A DNA stretch of 64,000 nt from Robiginitomaculum sp. GTDB lineage: Bacteria; Pseudomonadota; Alphaproteobacteria; Caulobacterales; Maricaulaceae. The notes beneath the pieces are model-generated. The model ran no database searches. It worked only from the letters and a program-made list of their open reading frames with translations, and was not told where the DNA came from. Location: contig WFUF01000022.1 in assembly GCA_015485155.1 (NCBI GenBank), positions 1 through 64,000 on the forward strand, given 5' to 3'. Each line of letters starts with the position of its first letter. Positions within the stretch are counted from its first letter, which is position 1. Of the stretch, positions 1 to 8,120 are shown piece by piece. A program made the translations under genes and the position numbers.

Positions 1-11
1 GTAATGATCAA

Positions 12-88
12 TGGTACCGCCTCTTGGTCTCGAACCAAGGACCTCCGGTTCCACAAACCGGCGCTCTAACCAACTGAGCTAAGGCGGC
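12..88 (-). tRNA. tRNA-His (anticodon GUG)
   Basis: The reverse strand folds into a full cloverleaf of 77 nt including an encoded CCA. The anticodon loop is TTGTGGA (anticodon GTG, positions 34-36) on a CCGGT/ACCGG stem. The T-arm is CTTGG/TTCGAGA/CCAAG. The acceptor stem pairs GCCGCCT with AGGCGGT, so the first pair is G1:U72. The discriminator is A73, and the base before G1 is A, so no G-1 is encoded. This is the divergent tRNA-His type known from a clade of alphaproteobacteria (Caulobacter for example), not the canonical bacterial type with G-1:C73. Confidence 0.96.
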
Positions 89-154
89 TAACCTTCCATT
101 GCGGCGCGAAACCTAATGCCATGAGACAAATCAAACAAGCACAAAATCATGACT

Positions 155-169
155 GCAGAAAATTTCTGC
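155..169. promoter_or_regulatory. 15-bp dyad upstream of the M48 protease gene
   Basis: GCAGAAAATTTCTGC is a perfect inverted repeat with 7-bp arms around a single A. It sits between tRNA-His and the protease start, about 100 bp upstream of the start codon. It could be an operator or chance AT-rich symmetry; no T-tract follows, so it is not a convincing terminator. Confidence 0.25.
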
Positions 170-266
170 CTAAAAATGGAAATTCTGATACTAACACGCT
201 ATTGCGTCATATCAGAAGTGTTCTATGATGCATGAGGCGGTGGGGGACCGACAGGATAAACAAGCC

Positions 267-1637
267 ATGCGCACCCTGAAACTTTGTTCTGCTTTGCTTG
301 CAATATGGATGTTTGCTGGAGCTGCATTCGCGCAAGGCACGATTCGCGACGCAGAAATCGAAAGCGTCATGCGTCAATATTCCAACCCTATCTTTCAAGC
401 CGCAGGTCTTGTTCCTGAGAATGTAAGCATTTATATTATAGCCGATCCCACAATGAATGCCTTTGTAACCCGTGGGCAAAACATGTTCCTGCACACCGGG
501 ATTATATTGCAGGCCGACTCACCAAATGAACTTAAAGGCGTAATCGCCCATGAAACCGGACATATGTCAGGTGGACACTTAGCTAGGCAATCTGATGCCA
601 TGAAGAAAGCCTCGCGCCCAATGTTGCTGACTATGGGACTGGGGGTGCTGGCCATTGCCGCCGGAGAACCACAGGCTGGAGCCGCCCTGCTCTCCAGCGC
701 CCGGCAGTTTGGCGCTCTTACCTTTTTTACACATTCCAGAATTCAGGAGGCTTCTTCAGATCAGGCGGCAGCCACATTTCTAGAAGCCACAGGTCAATCA
801 GGAATAGGCCTGCTCAAGTTTTATGAACGCTTTAGCTTTCAGGAAATAATGAGTGGCGCCAAGCGCTATCCATATTTCAGGACCCACCCATTATCATCGG
901 CCAGGATCGATTCACTGGCCAGTAAAATTTACGCATCCAAATACGCTAACAAAAAAGACAGTGATGCAGAAATTCTTGAATTACAGATGCTAAAGGCTAA
1001 AATCCGGGGCTTCTTAACCCCCTCACAACAGGTGTTCTCGCGTTATCCTGATACTGATCAGAGCCTGCCGGCAAAATACGCCAGAGCCATTGCCCATTAT
1101 CAAAATGCATCAACCAAGCTGGCTTTGGAGAAAATAGGAGAGCTAATCGAAATTCAGCCGGACAATCCCTATTTTAACGAGCTGTATGGTCAGGTGTTAT
1201 TTGAATCCGGGCGGGCAATAGAAGCAGTGTCATATCACAAAAAAGCCGTGGAGCTGGCACCTGATGAACCTTTATTGCAACTCAACCTTGCGCAGGCACT
1301 GGTGGCAACAAGCAAAGACAGTGACGCAAAACAGGCAAAACAATATCTGGACTTTGTATTAAAACGAGAGCCGGGAAATTCATTTGCATGGTACCAGATG
1401 TCCTTGTTGCATGAGAGAGCCGGAGAACTTGGTCTGGCAAAACTGGCCACCGCCGAGCAGGCTTATGCAATGCATGATTATGGAAGAGCCAGAGGTTTTG
1501 CCATGCGAGCCAGAGAGGATCTGACGCCAAATACTCCACAATGGCGTCGGGCTAATGACATATTGCTGGTGATCGCTGCCGATCCGCAAATTCAGGAATT
1601 CTTACGAAAATCGCGAAAAGGATCCCCCGGACATTAA
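267..1637 (+). CDS. M48 family metalloprotease with C-terminal TPRs (BepA/YfgC-like)
   Basis: Periplasmic zinc metalloprotease of the BepA type, a family that clears or rescues misassembled outer-membrane proteins. The ATG at 267 is chosen because it begins a clean signal peptide (MRTLKLCSALLAIW then a cleavage site near FAQG) with AGGA just upstream; an in-frame ATG at 225 would put hydrophilic residues in front of it. The zinc motif HETGH lies in GVIAHETGHMSGGHL near residue 105, and the third ligand is likely the Glu of IQEASSDQAA. The last 200 residues look like tetratricopeptide repeats (AIAHYQNA.., YHKKAVELAPDEP, YLDFVLKREPGN). The length of 456 aa fits the family. It stands alone on the plus strand after tRNA-His. 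Confidence 0.9.
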   Translation: MRTLKLCSALLAIWMFAGAAFAQGTIRDAEIESVMRQYSNPIFQAAGLVPENVSIYIIADPTMNAFVTRGQNMFLHTGIILQADSPNELKGVIAHETGHMSGGHLARQSDAMKKASRPMLLTMGLGVLAIAAGEPQAGAALLSSARQFGALTFFTHSRIQEASSDQAAATFLEATGQSGIGLLKFYERFSFQEIMSGAKRYPYFRTHPLSSARIDSLASKIYASKYANKKDSDAEILELQMLKAKIRGFLTPSQQVFSRYPDTDQSLPAKYARAIAHYQNASTKLALEKIGELIEIQPDNPYFNELYGQVLFESGRAIEAVSYHKKAVELAPDEPLLQLNLAQALVATSKDSDAKQAKQYLDFVLKREPGNSFAWYQMSLLHERAGELGLAKLATAEQAYAMHDYGRARGFAMRAREDLTPNTPQWRRANDILLVIAADPQIQEFLRKSRKGSPGH

Positions 1638-1940
1638 AGTCTTTATTGATGGGCTTTGGCCAAGCAGTCGTAAGATATGTTATAATTGGAAGGCTGGGGT
1701 GTATCGCATCTGATACAAATGCTCTTTGACAGGTAAATATCTATCCAAAGCCCATAAATCAAGGGTTTTACACGCCAGAATACAAGCAGAAAACTGGCGG
1801 AGCTGTCAGACTAAAACGACACGGCCTCTAAAGGTGTGAGTATTGCTCAATTCATACGGTAAATTGCTTTAATTCTGCTAATGTTAAATCTCGTTGTGAG
1901 GGTTTCTAATTGCAGTTCTGTGATTTTGTTGAGCGTGTTG
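1638..1940. other. Intergenic region with a long-range inverted repeat
   Basis: No gene is seen in these 303 bp between the converging protease and gabD genes. A 10-bp perfect inverted repeat, TGGGCTTTGG at 1650-1659 and CCAAAGCCCA at 1745-1754, could close an RNA stem around 85 nt. Inside it is a smaller dyad GTATC..GATAC near 1701-1716 and a TATAAT at 1681-1686 with no good -35 box. It might be a transcript end or a small RNA, but nothing proves expression. Confidence 0.3.
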
Positions 1941-3395
1941 TCACGATGACTGCTCTATATCAAGACAGATATATTTAGTTTCTAAATACTCCTCGATACC
2001 CTGACGGCCACCTTCGCGCCCCAACCCCGATTGTTTGATGCCGCCAAAGGGCGCAAGTTCAGTCGAAATCAACCCGGTATTGATGCCAACCATGCCGGTT
2101 TCTAGACCTTCGGCAATGGTGTAAGCGCGATTGATATTGCTGGTAAACAGATATGACGCCAAGCCAAAGGGGGTGTCATTGGCCATTGCCAAGACCTCTG
2201 TGTCGGTTTCAAACTTGATCACTGGTGCCAATGGGCCAAAGGTTTCCTCGCGGGTAATTAACATGTCTTGAGAGGCATTGCGCAACACGGTGGGCTCAAA
2301 GAACAGACCGCCCAAGGCATGAGGTGCGCCGCCAGTTTCAACGGATGCACCCTTGGCCAATGCATCGGATAAATGGCTTTGCACTTTGGTCAAAGCGGCC
2401 TCATCAATCAGTGGGCCAAGATCACTGCCTTCGTTTTGTCCAGATCCAACGGTAAGGTCGGCAGCCAATGCGGTGAATTTTTCTACAAACTTATCATAAA
2501 CTCCACTTTGCACATAAAGACGATTAGCACAGACGCAAGTTTGCCCCGCATTGCGAAATTTGCACAAAATGGCTCCGGCTGCAGCCTTATCCACATCGGC
2601 ATCATCGAGCACAATAAACGGAGCATTGCCACCAAGTTCCAACGAGATTTTCTTTACTGTATCGGCGCATTGGCGCATCAAAAGCTGCCCCGTAGCTGTG
2701 GAACCTGTAAAGGTCAATTTACGTACCAGATGGTTTGTTGTTAGCTCGCCACCAATGGCCACCGGATCGCCCGTTATTACCGAAAACACCCCGGCAGGAA
2801 TGCCTGCTTCTTGGCTAAGCACCGCCAATGCCAGTGCAGATAAGGGTGTCTGTTCCGCAGGTTTTACCACCATGGTACATCCCGCAGCCAATGCTGCGCC
2901 GGCCTTTCTGGTAATCATGGCATTGGGAAAATTCCACGGTGTAATAGCGGCAACCACGCCCACGGGCTGTTTAACCGTCATCAAACGCGCGCCGGGCATA
3001 TGGCCGGGAATGGTTTCGCCATAGGTGCGCTTGGCTTCTTCGGAGAACCACTCGATAAAGCTTGCGCCATAGGCAATTTCGCCACGCGCTTCAGCCAACG
3101 GCTTGCCTTGCTCAAGGCTTAGGATTTGCGCTAAATCCTCTTGGTTTTGCATGATTAGTTCATACCAACGGCGCAGGATGACAGCTCGCGCTTTGCCGGT
3201 TTTTGCGCACCAATTTGGTAGGGCTTTGGCGGCGGCTTCAATCGCCGTTCGTGTTTCTTGCGCCCCCATTTTAGGTACATGCGCAATTAAATCGCCATTG
3301 GCTGGATTGTTAACAGTAATGGTCTCGCCGGACAATGCATCAATCCATGTGCCGTCAATATAGGCTTGTTGTTTTAACAGATTTAGTTTCGACAT
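1941..3395 (-). CDS. gabD: NAD(P)-dependent succinate-semialdehyde dehydrogenase
   Basis: Oxidises succinate semialdehyde to succinate, the second step of GABA degradation. It has the aldehyde dehydrogenase fold: the cofactor-binding TPWNFPNAM segment, FTGSTATG, the general-base Glu in LELGGNAPF, and the nucleophile Cys in GQTCVCANR. The C-terminal ELAPFGGIKQSGLGREGG is typical of GabD. The ATG at 3395 (MSKLNLLKQQAYI) is preferred over the upstream in-frame ATG at 3455, which would overlap the end of gabT by about 55 bp. Only 4 bp separate it from the gabT stop codon, so the two are co-transcribed as the last genes of the 11.4-1.9 kb catabolic operon. The length of 484 aa is normal. Confidence 0.93.
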   Translation of the reverse strand: MSKLNLLKQQAYIDGTWIDALSGETITVNNPANGDLIAHVPKMGAQETRTAIEAAAKALPNWCAKTGKARAVILRRWYELIMQNQEDLAQILSLEQGKPLAEARGEIAYGASFIEWFSEEAKRTYGETIPGHMPGARLMTVKQPVGVVAAITPWNFPNAMITRKAGAALAAGCTMVVKPAEQTPLSALALAVLSQEAGIPAGVFSVITGDPVAIGGELTTNHLVRKLTFTGSTATGQLLMRQCADTVKKISLELGGNAPFIVLDDADVDKAAAGAILCKFRNAGQTCVCANRLYVQSGVYDKFVEKFTALAADLTVGSGQNEGSDLGPLIDEAALTKVQSHLSDALAKGASVETGGAPHALGGLFFEPTVLRNASQDMLITREETFGPLAPVIKFETDTEVLAMANDTPFGLASYLFTSNINRAYTIAEGLETGMVGINTGLISTELAPFGGIKQSGLGREGGRQGIEEYLETKYICLDIEQSS

Positions 3396-3399
3396 GGTT

Positions 3400-4692
3400 T
3401 CAAGCCCCAAGCGCATTTTCAAGCATATCCAAACCCTCAGCCAGCATTTCATCACTTATGGTCAGTGGATATAAAAGCCGGATTGTTTCACCTGAAACGC
3501 CGCAACTAAGCAGGATCAGGCCGTTTTTAAAGGCTTTGGCGGTGACAGCTTTGGCTGCTGCTCCATCGGGGATATTACCACCGGGTTTGGTGACCAAATC
3601 AAACGCGACCATTGAGCCAAGGCCGCGTATGGCATCCATTGGGCGTAAGCTCGCATTGGCGGCAAATTCATTGAGGCGTTGCTTGACCATTTTGCCCAGT
3701 TCCACCGAGCGATTGAGCAGGTTCTCATCTTCGATCACATCTAGCACGGCTAATGCCGCGGCACATGCAATCGGCGAACCAGAATAGGTGCCGCCTAGCC
3801 CGCCGGGACCAACGCTGTCCAGAACATCGGCGCGGCCAATAACGGCGGAAAGTGGAAAGCCCCCGGCCAAGGATTTGGCCGCAACCAACATGTCAGGGGC
3901 AATGTCGCTGTGCTCGATAGCAAACAATTTGCCAGTACGGCCAAAGCCGGTTTGCACTTCATCGGCGATCAGCATAATGCCGTGTTGATCGCATATTTTG
4001 CGCAAAGCCTGCATCAACTCAATCGGGGCTGCATGAAAACCGCCTTCGCCTTGAACCGGCTCGATAATAATCGCCGCCACGCGATCGGGAGCAATATCGG
4101 CGCGAAACAAATGTGTCAGCGCATTCAAGCTCGCTTGCACATCAATGCCATAACGCGCAATGGGAAATGGCGCATGATAGACCTCGGCTGGCATTGGGCC
4201 AAACGCGCCCTTATACGGCACCACTTTGCCGGTTAAAGCCATCGTCATCATAGTGCGCCCGTGAAACCCTCCGCTAAAGGCGATAACACCACTGCGACTG
4301 GTGGCGGCGCGGGCAATCTTAACCGCGTTTTCTACGGCTTCGGCGCCGGTGGAGAACAAAACGGTTTTGGCTTTTCCATTGATCGGCGATACGGCGTTTA
4401 GCCGCTCGCAAAGCGTTACATATGGCTCATAAGCTGCCACTTGAAAGGCACTGTGGGTCAGGCGCTGTATTTGTTCATTGGCCGCAGCAATTATTTTGGG
4501 ATGACAATGACCGGTGTTTAACACCGCAATGCCGCCAGCAAAATCAATATAACGTCGTCCTTCAACATCCCATAGGGTCGAGTTTTGTGCGCGCTGCACA
4601 TAAATCGGCGCTGCCGTAGCGATGCCTTTGGCTACAGCATTTTCACGGCGAGCAATTAAGTCTGCATTGGTTTTCATTATTTGGATTTCCAT
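3400..4692 (-). CDS. gabT: 4-aminobutyrate aminotransferase
   Basis: Class III PLP aminotransferase that moves the amino group of GABA to 2-oxoglutarate, giving succinate semialdehyde for the adjacent GabD. Visible motifs are FSTGAEAVENAVKIAR, FSGGFHGRTMM, the PLP-contacting Asp in LIADEVQTGFGRTG, and the PLP lysine in LVAAKSLAGGFPLSAV. The ATG at 4692 overlaps the stop codon of the MFS gene (TAATG). A second ATG at 4677 (MKTNADLIAR) is an equally plausible start, with GGAA about 10 nt upstream. The length is about 430 aa, as expected. Paralogous ornithine or 5-aminovalerate transaminases are possible, but the pairing with gabD favours GABA or a close omega-amino acid. Confidence 0.92.
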   Translation of the reverse strand: MEIQIMKTNADLIARRENAVAKGIATAAPIYVQRAQNSTLWDVEGRRYIDFAGGIAVLNTGHCHPKIIAAANEQIQRLTHSAFQVAAYEPYVTLCERLNAVSPINGKAKTVLFSTGAEAVENAVKIARAATSRSGVIAFSGGFHGRTMMTMALTGKVVPYKGAFGPMPAEVYHAPFPIARYGIDVQASLNALTHLFRADIAPDRVAAIIIEPVQGEGGFHAAPIELMQALRKICDQHGIMLIADEVQTGFGRTGKLFAIEHSDIAPDMLVAAKSLAGGFPLSAVIGRADVLDSVGPGGLGGTYSGSPIACAAALAVLDVIEDENLLNRSVELGKMVKQRLNEFAANASLRPMDAIRGLGSMVAFDLVTKPGGNIPDGAAAKAVTAKAFKNGLILLSCGVSGETIRLLYPLTISDEMLAEGLDMLENALGA

Positions 4693-5882
4693 TATTCTTG
4701 TGTGTTGTTCTGGGCGTTCACTAGATCGAGATTGCGAGCCGGAAACAGCATTAAAAAACCAGAAAGTGCTAAACCGATTAGGGCTAGATTGATCAGCGAT
4801 CCAAAGCCAAGGCCGGCATCTAATACCCGCCCGGCGATCATCGGGCCGGTTGCCAGTCCCATCTTTGAAACAAACCCGCCCAACGCCGACGTGCGCCCGG
4901 ATTTATCAAACTCGGCGGTCATGCCAAAAAGATAGGCAATGGCCATGCCCCACGTAATACCGGTGCCGCAATTGGCCAGCAAATAAGCCCAAGGTGAGGC
5001 GCTAAGGTGAAATAATGCAGTGCCAATCAAGGTTAAAACAATACCGATTGCCAGCGGCCAAAACCGCCCAAATCGCAAGCCAATAACCATCACCCCTAGC
5101 GGCCCGATCAAGGCAATCCATGTGGCCAAGCCCAACGCCATGGAGACAAAATTGGTGTCCAACCCATAACCACGTCCAAGGTGAATGATGAAGGCAAGCA
5201 GAGCCATATTAGCCATTTGAAACAAAAAGATAGCCGCCAATGTTTGCACCAGAGGCAAGGTGCGCACTTTATCCTTATTTACCAAAGGACGACTTACCCT
5301 GTCGGCATCATAGCGATCCAAAAACGGAACCATCAGCAAGGTGGCAAAGCTAAATACTGCCAATGAAAGAAATAAAGCTTGGGTTCCAAAGATCGGCACC
5401 AAGCGCGGTAGGAACATCACGCCCAATCCACCAAGGCCAAACTGCACAAATAACAACATGCCAAAAGTACGGTCAGGGGATTGGGTGCGTGCAATCACAG
5501 AAAAAGCCGTGCCCACCAAAAAACCGCCGATTAGCCCATGAACAAAACGCAATGGCAGCAAAATTTCTGCCGAGCGAATGGCAATGGAGCCAAGATCCAA
5601 TGCAATTAAGCCAATTAAAGCCAGCACCACCATTGGCCTCCACGGGAGGCGTTTGACTACAGCAAAAGCAACAATCCCCCCCAAGGCCGCACCATAAATA
5701 TTGGCCGATCCAATATTGCCTGCCGCGCCTTCGCTAAGACCCATGCCTGATACTAGTCCATCAACAATCGCCGCTAAAATATTGACATAAAACAACCCCG
5801 CCGTGGCCAGAAACGCTAAAAAAACAGCCGCCAACAACCCATCTGGAGCCGCCTTAGGAAAGCGTGATATTGATGTGTTCAT
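4692..5882 (-). CDS. MFS transporter
   Basis: Major facilitator superfamily permease of 396 aa with about twelve hydrophobic segments (starting AVFLAFLATAGLFYVNILAAI and ending ALIGLALSGFLMLF). Between the halves is a charged cytoplasmic loop (FLDRYDADRVSRPLVNKDKVR). Its ATG overlaps the stop of the upstream hydrolase gene by 4 nt (ATGA), and its stop overlaps the gabT start, so it is translationally coupled within the catabolic operon. By position it probably moves the product released by the periplasmic hydrolase across the inner membrane. The substrate cannot be read from the sequence. It is not a classical GABA permease (GabP belongs to the APC family). Confidence 0.85.
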   Translation of the reverse strand: MNTSISRFPKAAPDGLLAAVFLAFLATAGLFYVNILAAIVDGLVSGMGLSEGAAGNIGSANIYGAALGGIVAFAVVKRLPWRPMVVLALIGLIALDLGSIAIRSAEILLPLRFVHGLIGGFLVGTAFSVIARTQSPDRTFGMLLFVQFGLGGLGVMFLPRLVPIFGTQALFLSLAVFSFATLLMVPFLDRYDADRVSRPLVNKDKVRTLPLVQTLAAIFLFQMANMALLAFIIHLGRGYGLDTNFVSMALGLATWIALIGPLGVMVIGLRFGRFWPLAIGIVLTLIGTALFHLSASPWAYLLANCGTGITWGMAIAYLFGMTAEFDKSGRTSALGGFVSKMGLATGPMIAGRVLDAGLGFGSLINLALIGLALSGFLMLFPARNLDLVNAQNNTQE

Positions 5883-8071
5883 TGTGATGGCTCCATAGGA
5901 AATGCGCGGTATGCATTGGCTGCAATAACCGCTTTAGCCCAAGCATATTGATTGTTGTCGCTGATGTAGTAATAGACCATGCCATTGGGCATAAGCACCA
6001 CTGACAAGCCGCCAAAACCGGACATAAAAGGCACCCAAAGTGCAGATTTTTGTTTCAAGGCACCGCTGGCATCCCAAGCCCAAAAGCCATTATTATAGCG
6101 AAAGTCTTTGCTAGGCGCTGGCAGACCGGGATCATTTGAGTCCATTTGTAAGGCGGCGCGTAACACACCAGTATCAATCACACTTTCGCCGTTAATCCGT
6201 CCATGATCCACCGCAATGAATTGACTGATTTTCGCCAGATCATCAGGTGTAAAAGTAAGCCCCCAGCCTACATACGGCTGCGCCACAGCATCACGAGTGC
6301 GCCTGGTTTTATAGCTAAGCGGTGACAGATTTAAAGCTTTCCAAATCGGGTCAACCAACAGGTCTTGGTAAATATCGGCATCAATTCCACGACGTTCACG
6401 CCAAAAACCTTGCATGGCCGTGCCTAAAACATAATGATCCGTAGTATGATAAACCCACTTAGTGCCCGGTTTGCTTTTTCGGGGGTACAAAGAACAAGCT
6501 CGGTTAATTTTGCGCTTATGATCCGGCACAATGAAAAACCCGTCTTGAACTGCGGCGTTTTCATCTTTTTCATTTTTTGCCGATCTATAGCGCCCGGTAG
6601 CCATATCCAGCGCATGGCCAAAACCAATGCCGCTCCATCCAGCCTTGGCGCATTGCGGCACATAGGTTTCGATCAGAGCGCTTTCTACCTCTGGGTATAA
6701 CTTTTTCAGGCGCATCATGCTAAGGCCGGCAAAAATGGATTTTGCTAATGAATAAGAAGGAATAGCCAAATTATCACAAAATGGGTATGGCCCATACCGA
6801 GTCTGGCAACCGCCAAGATAATGCACCCCATCAAGTATCACCCCATAGGCGGTCATGGCTTCTGGAGTTACATCATCTGGCGAAGCAAAAGCACTGATAT
6901 CAAGGCTCGGATGATCGGTGGCAAGCGAGCTAAAGGCGCGGGTTGGCATCTTGTTTTGTAGTTCTTGCATAAAGGCCGCGCGCAAACCCTTGGCATTATC
7001 CACCGCTCCTGGCGCGTAAGTGATACTTCCGGTTCCCCACATATCATATTGAAAGTAAGGGCAGGTTTCGGAGACGATTTGATAGGCAGCACGGGAGGTT
7101 TCGCCATCAGGCTTTATGAGAAAACTCAACACGCCATTATGTGTGCAATTGGCGTTACGTTCTTGTAAGGAAAATGGCAAAGCCGCCCGAGAAAATCCCG
7201 CATCGCCAGATTCACGCCAAATTCGCCCCGTTTCCACTATGATATCCCAAGCCTCATTATCGGTTCGGATCAGGCCGCGGGTTTTTGGCACAAGGCGATC
7301 ACCCACCTGCACAAAGCTAAGATCAAACCCCGGTGGTACGCCCAAGCCTTTTACTTGGTTGTCTAAAAAACCAAAGCGATCGCGCAAAATCTTCATTTGC
7401 GCCGATTTTTCAGAAACATAAAACGACAAACGGCCTTCGATATTGACCGCAGTTTGGCTTGCACCCTCGGCCGCAATATAGGCACTCATGAGCAAGGGGT
7501 TTGCCATGTTCTCTACGCCAGTCAGAAAGTCTGAAGACAGTGCCGTGCGTGCCTGCGGCTCGGTTGTTGTTGTTTGCTTGGGTAAAGCAGTAACGGTAAT
7601 ATTATCTGCCCAACACGTATCATCCTTTTGATTGCCAGCAGCGCGCAAGCGGATCAATAAAGGCGGCCCGCCTTTGGTCTTCGTGTCCAAAATTGCCGAA
7701 CCGGTATATAGGGTCAGTCCATCATCAGCGCCGTCTTCAACCCGCAATACCTCAGTCCATTTTTTGCCGCCAGAAGTCGAGGCCTCTGCAATACAGGCAT
7801 CAGTTTTTTCTAAATTAATTGCCGCAAATGATGCAGATATGCGCACCTGTTCCGGCCCCTCAATATTTAGACCAATCAGCGCACTAGCTGAACGGTTCAG
7901 GCGCAATGAAACATTGCCGTCATAGGTGGTTAGTCGAATATCGCCCTTGCCTGCAGACTGCCAACCATCGGCATTGCCGTCTTGAAAGTCTTCGGCAAAT
8001 AAGGTTTGCGCGTCGGCTGATGTGATAAGAAAAAGCAGGCTAAGCGCACCCAACACGACCTTAATGAGCAT
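5879..8071 (-). CDS. Secreted SxxK serine hydrolase (beta-lactamase/DD-peptidase fold) with N-terminal jelly-roll-like region
   Basis: A 730-aa exported protein. The start at 8071 is chosen because it gives a good signal peptide (MLIKVVLGALSLLFLI, cleavage near SADAQ) preceded by GGAACGAG. Residues about 25-150 (EDFQDGNADGW.., ADNITVTALPK) look like a beta-sandwich carbohydrate/ligand-binding module. The C-terminal half carries the catalytic SLAK of SYSLAKSIF (the SxxK motif), a YHT in WVYHTTDHYVLG at the place of the usual YxN, and FGGLSVVLMPNG near the end. Class C beta-lactamase-like proteins cleave amides or esters, and many in TonB clusters are not antibiotic-resistance enzymes. It lies between the TonB receptor (49 bp away) and the MFS gene (4-nt overlap). 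I infer that it trims the imported compound in the periplasm. Confidence 0.82.
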   Translation of the reverse strand: MLIKVVLGALSLLFLITSADAQTLFAEDFQDGNADGWQSAGKGDIRLTTYDGNVSLRLNRSASALIGLNIEGPEQVRISASFAAINLEKTDACIAEASTSGGKKWTEVLRVEDGADDGLTLYTGSAILDTKTKGGPPLLIRLRAAGNQKDDTCWADNITVTALPKQTTTTEPQARTALSSDFLTGVENMANPLLMSAYIAAEGASQTAVNIEGRLSFYVSEKSAQMKILRDRFGFLDNQVKGLGVPPGFDLSFVQVGDRLVPKTRGLIRTDNEAWDIIVETGRIWRESGDAGFSRAALPFSLQERNANCTHNGVLSFLIKPDGETSRAAYQIVSETCPYFQYDMWGTGSITYAPGAVDNAKGLRAAFMQELQNKMPTRAFSSLATDHPSLDISAFASPDDVTPEAMTAYGVILDGVHYLGGCQTRYGPYPFCDNLAIPSYSLAKSIFAGLSMMRLKKLYPEVESALIETYVPQCAKAGWSGIGFGHALDMATGRYRSAKNEKDENAAVQDGFFIVPDHKRKINRACSLYPRKSKPGTKWVYHTTDHYVLGTAMQGFWRERRGIDADIYQDLLVDPIWKALNLSPLSYKTRRTRDAVAQPYVGWGLTFTPDDLAKISQFIAVDHGRINGESVIDTGVLRAALQMDSNDPGLPAPSKDFRYNNGFWAWDASGALKQKSALWVPFMSGFGGLSVVLMPNGMVYYYISDNNQYAWAKAVIAANAYRAFPMEPSQ

Positions 8072-8120
8072 ACTCGTTCCGTAATAAAATTGCATTGTTA
8101 TAACCAAACCAAGTGTATCG

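Noticed and set aside
1726-1731. TTGACA as a promoter -35 box in the first intergenic region
   Set aside because: No -10-like sequence occurs at the right distance; TATAAT at 1681 lies upstream of it.
5879-8071. SxxK hydrolase as an antibiotic-resistance beta-lactamase
   Set aside because: It has a large N-terminal module, lacks the usual YxN triad form and is embedded in a TonB catabolic operon; a dedicated amide/ester hydrolase is more likely.
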